Part shown: one piece after another, positions 4,868 to 7,520 of the stretch
How positions within the stretch are numbered: the first letter of the stretch is position 1
How the letters are laid out: every line of letters starts with the position of its first letter
Origin: Actinomycetota bacterium
GTDB lineage: Bacteria > Actinomycetota > Humimicrobiia > Humimicrobiales > Humimicrobiaceae
Length of the DNA: 7,520 nt
Direction of reading: 5' to 3'
NCBI GenBank assembly: GCA_016783995.1
Contig: JADHVN010000069.1
Span: 1 to 7,520, forward strand
Position numbers and translations under genes: made by a program
Notes under the pieces: generated by a model
What the model was told of the DNA's origin: nothing
What the model saw: only the letters and a program-made list of their open reading frames with translations
Database searches by the model: none

Positions 4868-5734
4868 ATGGCAGATGAAAAAGATTCTAATAAAGATGGA
4901 GCTATAGAGAATTTTGCTGAGATGATTAAAGAATTCGGTAATGCAGTAAGTGAAATATTTAAAGATCCAGAACTAAAAAAGAAGGCAAAAGAATTTGGTG
5001 AAAGTGCAGTAGACTCAGCCAAGACTTTTGGAAACAGGTTTAAAGATGAAGATGTAAAGAATAAATTCAAAGATGTTGGAAAGGCTGCTCAGAAATTTGG
5101 CGAAAGTGTATCAGAATATTTTAAGGATGATAAAAAAAAACAGAATCAGCAAAAAAAAAAGGATAAAGATATAAATTCAGATATACAGGGAGAGACTTAT
5201 AAACCAAAATATGCTAAAACTGATGAAGAATTTGGATATAAGGCAGACCAGGATCTAAAAAAAACTAGAAGCGGAAGGATAGTAGGATATAGTTTCTCTA
5301 TAGCATGGAGTATTGTTTTTATAATATTTTTTAATTTTTTTAATAAATATATTGCATATTATAATCCGGAAACAGTAGACGGGGTAACTGCCTGGACAAT
5401 ATATCCACTCCTGACTGCAGATTTTAATGCCTGGCTTCCAATACTTAATATATCACTTATTGTTTCAATAATTGGTAGTATTATTTTAATAATTTATGAT
5501 AAATATTATGTGAGAAATACAGTTCATATTGTAACAGATATATTTGGGATTGCTGCTGCTGCTACACTGCTAAGCTTGTTTCCATTTAATTTTACAGTGA
5601 TACCCAATGCAAATATTGCTAATATTTTAAATCTTACAGCAACTATAATACTAATTCTGATTATAATTGGTCTCGGTGTAGGGATACTTGTTAGATTTAT
5701 TAAGTTAATAATAGGTATAGCAAGACATCCTTGA
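4868..5734 (+). CDS. unknown protein: amphipathic repeat domain plus four-helix membrane domain, 288 aa
   Basis: I do not recognise a named family. Residues 1-90 are soluble, highly charged and predicted helical, with a repeated FG...FKD motif: FGNAVSEIFKDPE (23-35), FGNRFKDED (54-62) and FGESVSEYFKDD (77-88), plus FGES at 43-46. The heptad-like spacing suggests amphipathic helices that lie on a membrane or pair with each other, somewhat like LEA or apolipoprotein repeats. A lysine/glutamine-rich linker (89-101), encoded by two long A tracts, leads to a charged stretch. The second half has four likely membrane helices (about 138-158, 190-210, 219-239 and 257-280) with a 30-residue loop after the first containing YYNPETVDGVTAWTIYPLL. 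There is no signal peptide, so the repeats should be cytoplasmic. The start is set by AAAGGAGG. The stop is 2 bp from that of the convergent CBS gene. A membrane-stress or scaffold role is only a guess. Confidence 0.85.
   Translation: MADEKDSNKDGAIENFAEMIKEFGNAVSEIFKDPELKKKAKEFGESAVDSAKTFGNRFKDEDVKNKFKDVGKAAQKFGESVSEYFKDDKKKQNQQKKKDKDINSDIQGETYKPKYAKTDEEFGYKADQDLKKTRSGRIVGYSFSIAWSIVFIIFFNFFNKYIAYYNPETVDGVTAWTIYPLLTADFNAWLPILNISLIVSIIGSIILIIYDKYYVRNTVHIVTDIFGIAAAATLLSLFPFNFTVIPNANIANILNLTATIILILIIIGLGVGILVRFIKLIIGIARHP
5132..5160 (+). repeat. two long poly-A tracts in the linker of the 288-aa protein
   Basis: Nine A residues (5132-5140) and ten A residues (5151-5160) are separated by CAGAATCAGC. 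They encode the Lys-rich linker between the soluble and membrane halves. A one-base gain in the second tract gives GGA-TAA directly after it; a one-base loss gives AGG-ATA-AAG-ATA-TAA. Slippage in either direction therefore stops translation within a few codons, before the first membrane helix. Confidence 0.8.
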
Positions 5735-5736
5735 TG

Positions 5737-6192
5737 CTATTCTGTATTTTTAATCATAAATTTAATAATATCAGCTCTTGTAATTATACCTTTTAATCTG
5801 TTATTCTTATCTACCACGGGAATTCTATTAATATCATTATTTATTATAATATTTACTGCTTTAGTAATTGTATCATCCTCGTATACTGTTTTTAATCCCT
5901 TGGTCATTATATTCTCTACTTTAGTTTTTAAATATTCCTTTGTACTTTTAACATAGCTTTCATACTTTTGAAGGAAAGCATGACTGAAAGATAATGGAAG
6001 TGGAAGATCAGACTCCTGAATTATTATATCAGCATCAGTTGCTATACCTACTAAATTATTATTATCATCAACAACAGGTACACCAGAGATTTTATTTTTT
6101 ATAAGTAGTTTTGACAATTCACCAACAGTTGCTTTTTTATCTATAGTTATAACATTTTTGGTCATAATATCTTTTACTACTAATTTTTTCAT
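5737..6192 (-). CDS. stand-alone two-CBS-domain protein, 151 aa
   Basis: The protein is a tandem CBS (Bateman) module and nothing else. CBS1 spans about 7-62 (VKDIMTKNVITI ... ISGVPVVDDNNNLVGIATDADII). CBS2 spans about 92-146 (VENIMTKGLKTV ... INRIPVVDKNNRLKGIITRADII). Both end in the G-I-x-T-x-x-D motif (T52/D55 and T138/D141) that contacts ribose and phosphate in adenosine nucleotide-binding members, so ATP, AMP or another adenine nucleotide is a plausible ligand. The 30-residue insert between the domains (HAFLQKYESYVKSTKEYLKT) is common in stand-alone CBS proteins. AGGAGG lies 5 bases before the ATG. The gene follows the antiporter gene by 15 bp on the same strand and is probably co-transcribed, which suggests a regulatory subunit acting in trans. 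The partner relationship is inference. Confidence 0.92.
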   Translation of the reverse strand: MKKLVVKDIMTKNVITIDKKATVGELSKLLIKNKISGVPVVDDNNNLVGIATDADIIIQESDLPLPLSFSHAFLQKYESYVKSTKEYLKTKVENIMTKGLKTVYEDDTITKAVNIIINNDINRIPVVDKNNRLKGIITRADIIKFMIKNTE

Positions 6193-6207
6193 GTTACCCT
6201 CCTAAAA

Positions 6208-7449
6208 TCAGTCTTTTTTAAATGCTTCTCCTGCCTTAAAAATTGCAAATTTTGACAGAGGCGGTGCAATTATTTCATTTATTATTACTGATGCAAGTAC
6301 TGCGTTTACCATAATACTTTCAATACTTGAAAATGCAGGATGCTGTTTTATTATCATTGCCAGCCCTATAGTTACTCCTGCAACAGGGAATAATCCAAAG
6401 CCCAGGTATTTTTTAATTGATGAAGGAGCTCGAGAAATAGAAGCTCCAATATTTACTCCAACATATTTACCAATAAATCTACCCACTACTATTACTGCAG
6501 CAAGCAAACCAGCAGTTTTAATAACAGTATAATCAAAGTGAGCCCCGGCCAGGGTAAAAAACATTGCGAAGATTATACTCTCAATATTATTGATTACACC
6601 AAACATATCTTCACTATTCCTCATCCTGTTTACTACAATAAAACCCATAGTCATATTTGCAAGAATACTGGATAAGCCAAGAGCTTTTGCTGCTCCAATA
6701 CATAAAAAAATTGCGCCTAAAACTACTGCCAGTAGTTGTGGTTTCTTTTTTATATATTTTCCTACAAAAGATAGTCCAAATCCCAGTGCTGCTCCTAAGA
6801 GTATAGAACTAATAATATCAATAGAAGGCGTCAGCAGCATGTTACTCCAGGAAATATTATGAAAGCCCGTCATTAAAGACTCTGCTACATTTGAACCAAT
6901 GGAATATGCTATAACTGCAATTGCATCATCTAAGACAATGATTGCAAGAAGAGTAGTAACAAAAGGACCACTTGCTCTATATTCCCGTATGATAGCCAAA
7001 GATGCTGCAGGGGCAGTTGCGCAGGAAATAGCTCCAAGAACAATAGCAATAGGCAGGAAAGTATGAAGGAGACTTGGGTTGGGACTATCGATTTTAATAA
7101 TGAAAGGACCCAGAAATGCTACTGGAATAGTAACAAATATCCAGGCTCCCAATGCCTCAAAAGGAGTAATTGTTGCAATATTTTTTCCAAACTGTTTTAG
7201 TCTCTTTAGATATAAACCTCCGCCAACCAGGTAACCAATAACTCCTAAGCTGACATCTGTTATTATATCTAATTTGTCATATATTATATCCTTGGGTATG
7301 ATGCTTGATAAACTTAGAATTACACCTATAATAATATAACCACTAATGGTTGGGACCTTAATTTTTCTTGCTGCAAATCCGCCAAAAATTCCAATTATTA
7401 TGAATAATCCTATGGTAAGTATAGAATTCATTTCAAAGCTGAAATGCAC
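6208..7449 (-). CDS. CPA2-family monovalent cation:proton antiporter, 413 aa
   Basis: This is an integral membrane exchanger of the Na+/H+ exchanger (CPA2, KefB/NapA-like) superfamily, moving Na+ or K+ against protons. It starts with the typical GGFAARKIKVPTISGYIIIGVIL. It then has the unwound-helix motif CATAPAASLAIIREYRASGP and the ion-binding acidic pair D174-D175 in IIVLDDAIAVIAYS. About 11-12 hydrophobic helices are visible. The protein ends after the membrane domain and lacks a C-terminal TrkA-N or universal-stress domain, which makes the adjacent CBS protein a likely separate regulator. I give the GTG start at 7449, preceded by a weak GGAAA; ATG at 7431 is an alternative that fits the usual N-terminus and would shorten the protein by six residues (pair D168-D169). 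It is the first gene of the probable two-gene operon. Ion preference cannot be read from sequence. Confidence 0.92.
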   Translation of the reverse strand: MHFSFEMNSILTIGLFIIIGIFGGFAARKIKVPTISGYIIIGVILSLSSIIPKDIIYDKLDIITDVSLGVIGYLVGGGLYLKRLKQFGKNIATITPFEALGAWIFVTIPVAFLGPFIIKIDSPNPSLLHTFLPIAIVLGAISCATAPAASLAIIREYRASGPFVTTLLAIIVLDDAIAVIAYSIGSNVAESLMTGFHNISWSNMLLTPSIDIISSILLGAALGFGLSFVGKYIKKKPQLLAVVLGAIFLCIGAAKALGLSSILANMTMGFIVVNRMRNSEDMFGVINNIESIIFAMFFTLAGAHFDYTVIKTAGLLAAVIVVGRFIGKYVGVNIGASISRAPSSIKKYLGFGLFPVAGVTIGLAMIIKQHPAFSSIESIMVNAVLASVIINEIIAPPLSKFAIFKAGEAFKKD

Positions 7450-7505
7450 CTGATTTCCATTCTCTTAAATATTAAAGGATTTTTTCCTCTGTTTGTGTAT
7501 TCTAC

Positions 7506-7511
7506 ATTATA
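7506..7511 (-). promoter_or_regulatory. candidate -10 box for the antiporter-CBS operon
   Basis: A perfect TATAAT on the minus strand lies about 57-75 bases upstream of the two candidate antiporter starts. The matching -35 position falls at or beyond the window edge, so the promoter cannot be confirmed here. Confidence 0.3.
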
Positions 7512-7520
7512 GTTAAAATA

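Noticed and set aside
4837..5070. A hydrophobic 77-codon minus-strand frame opposite the amphipathic repeats
   Set aside because: Hydrophobic character is expected from the complement of Lys/Glu-rich codons; the plus-strand gene has a strong ribosome binding site and the coherent repeat pattern.
6590..6862. A 90-codon plus-strand frame inside the antiporter gene
   Set aside because: It is antisense to membrane helices of a clear CPA2 antiporter and has no start signal.
1..7520. CRISPR array, tRNA, rRNA, toxin-antitoxin pair or phage-defence genes
   Set aside because: I looked for direct-repeat/spacer periodicity, cloverleaf-like segments and small paired frames with known motifs and found none.

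Overview
The window is an AT-rich chromosomal stretch from what looks like a low-GC, Gram-positive-type anaerobe. The Halanaerobiales or a clostridial relative is my best guess, inferred from AT-rich codon use, strong AGGAGG-type ribosome binding sites and the gene set; no marker gene fixes the taxonomy. An insertion sequence interrupts otherwise ordinary housekeeping and membrane genes.

Left part (1-2503). The left edge holds the 5' part of a minus-strand gene for a GT-C/GT39-like membrane glycosyltransferase, open to the window edge but without an ATG. It abuts an apparently intact 2,177-bp insertion sequence of the IS1634 type (327-2503). The element has 29-bp perfect terminal inverted repeats that extend imperfectly to 47 bp. 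It carries a 552-aa DDE transposase on the minus strand and a divergent 124-aa DUF6788-like protein with a CxCx4CxC cluster. The two genes are separated by only 32 bp, and their start codons lie in the arms of one perfect 14-bp inverted repeat. That repeat reads as two overlapping promoters giving nearly leaderless mRNAs, with each -35 box lying over the first codons of the other gene. The left tip of the element also encodes an intrinsic terminator that the right tip lacks.

Middle part (2504-4558). A short intergenic region is followed by a small VOC-fold (glyoxalase/bleomycin-resistance-like) protein and an M29 metallo-aminopeptidase with all expected metal ligands. Convergent to the aminopeptidase is a 58-aa DUF1328 membrane protein, easy to miss because of its size.

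Right part (4559-7520). After a gene-free AT-rich spacer comes a 288-aa protein of unknown function. It has an amphipathic, repeat-containing soluble N-terminal half, a lysine-rich linker encoded by long A tracts, and a four-helix membrane half. Convergent to it, with stop codons 2 bp apart, is a minus-strand pair: a CPA2-type monovalent cation:proton antiporter followed 15 bp later by a stand-alone two-CBS-domain protein. They probably form an operon in which the CBS protein could give the antiporter nucleotide sensing in trans.

The least ordinary items are the symmetric leaderless promoter inside the insertion sequence, the one-sided terminator formed by the only block that differs between its ends, and the A-tract linker in the 288-aa protein, where a one-base slip either way stops translation within a few codons.
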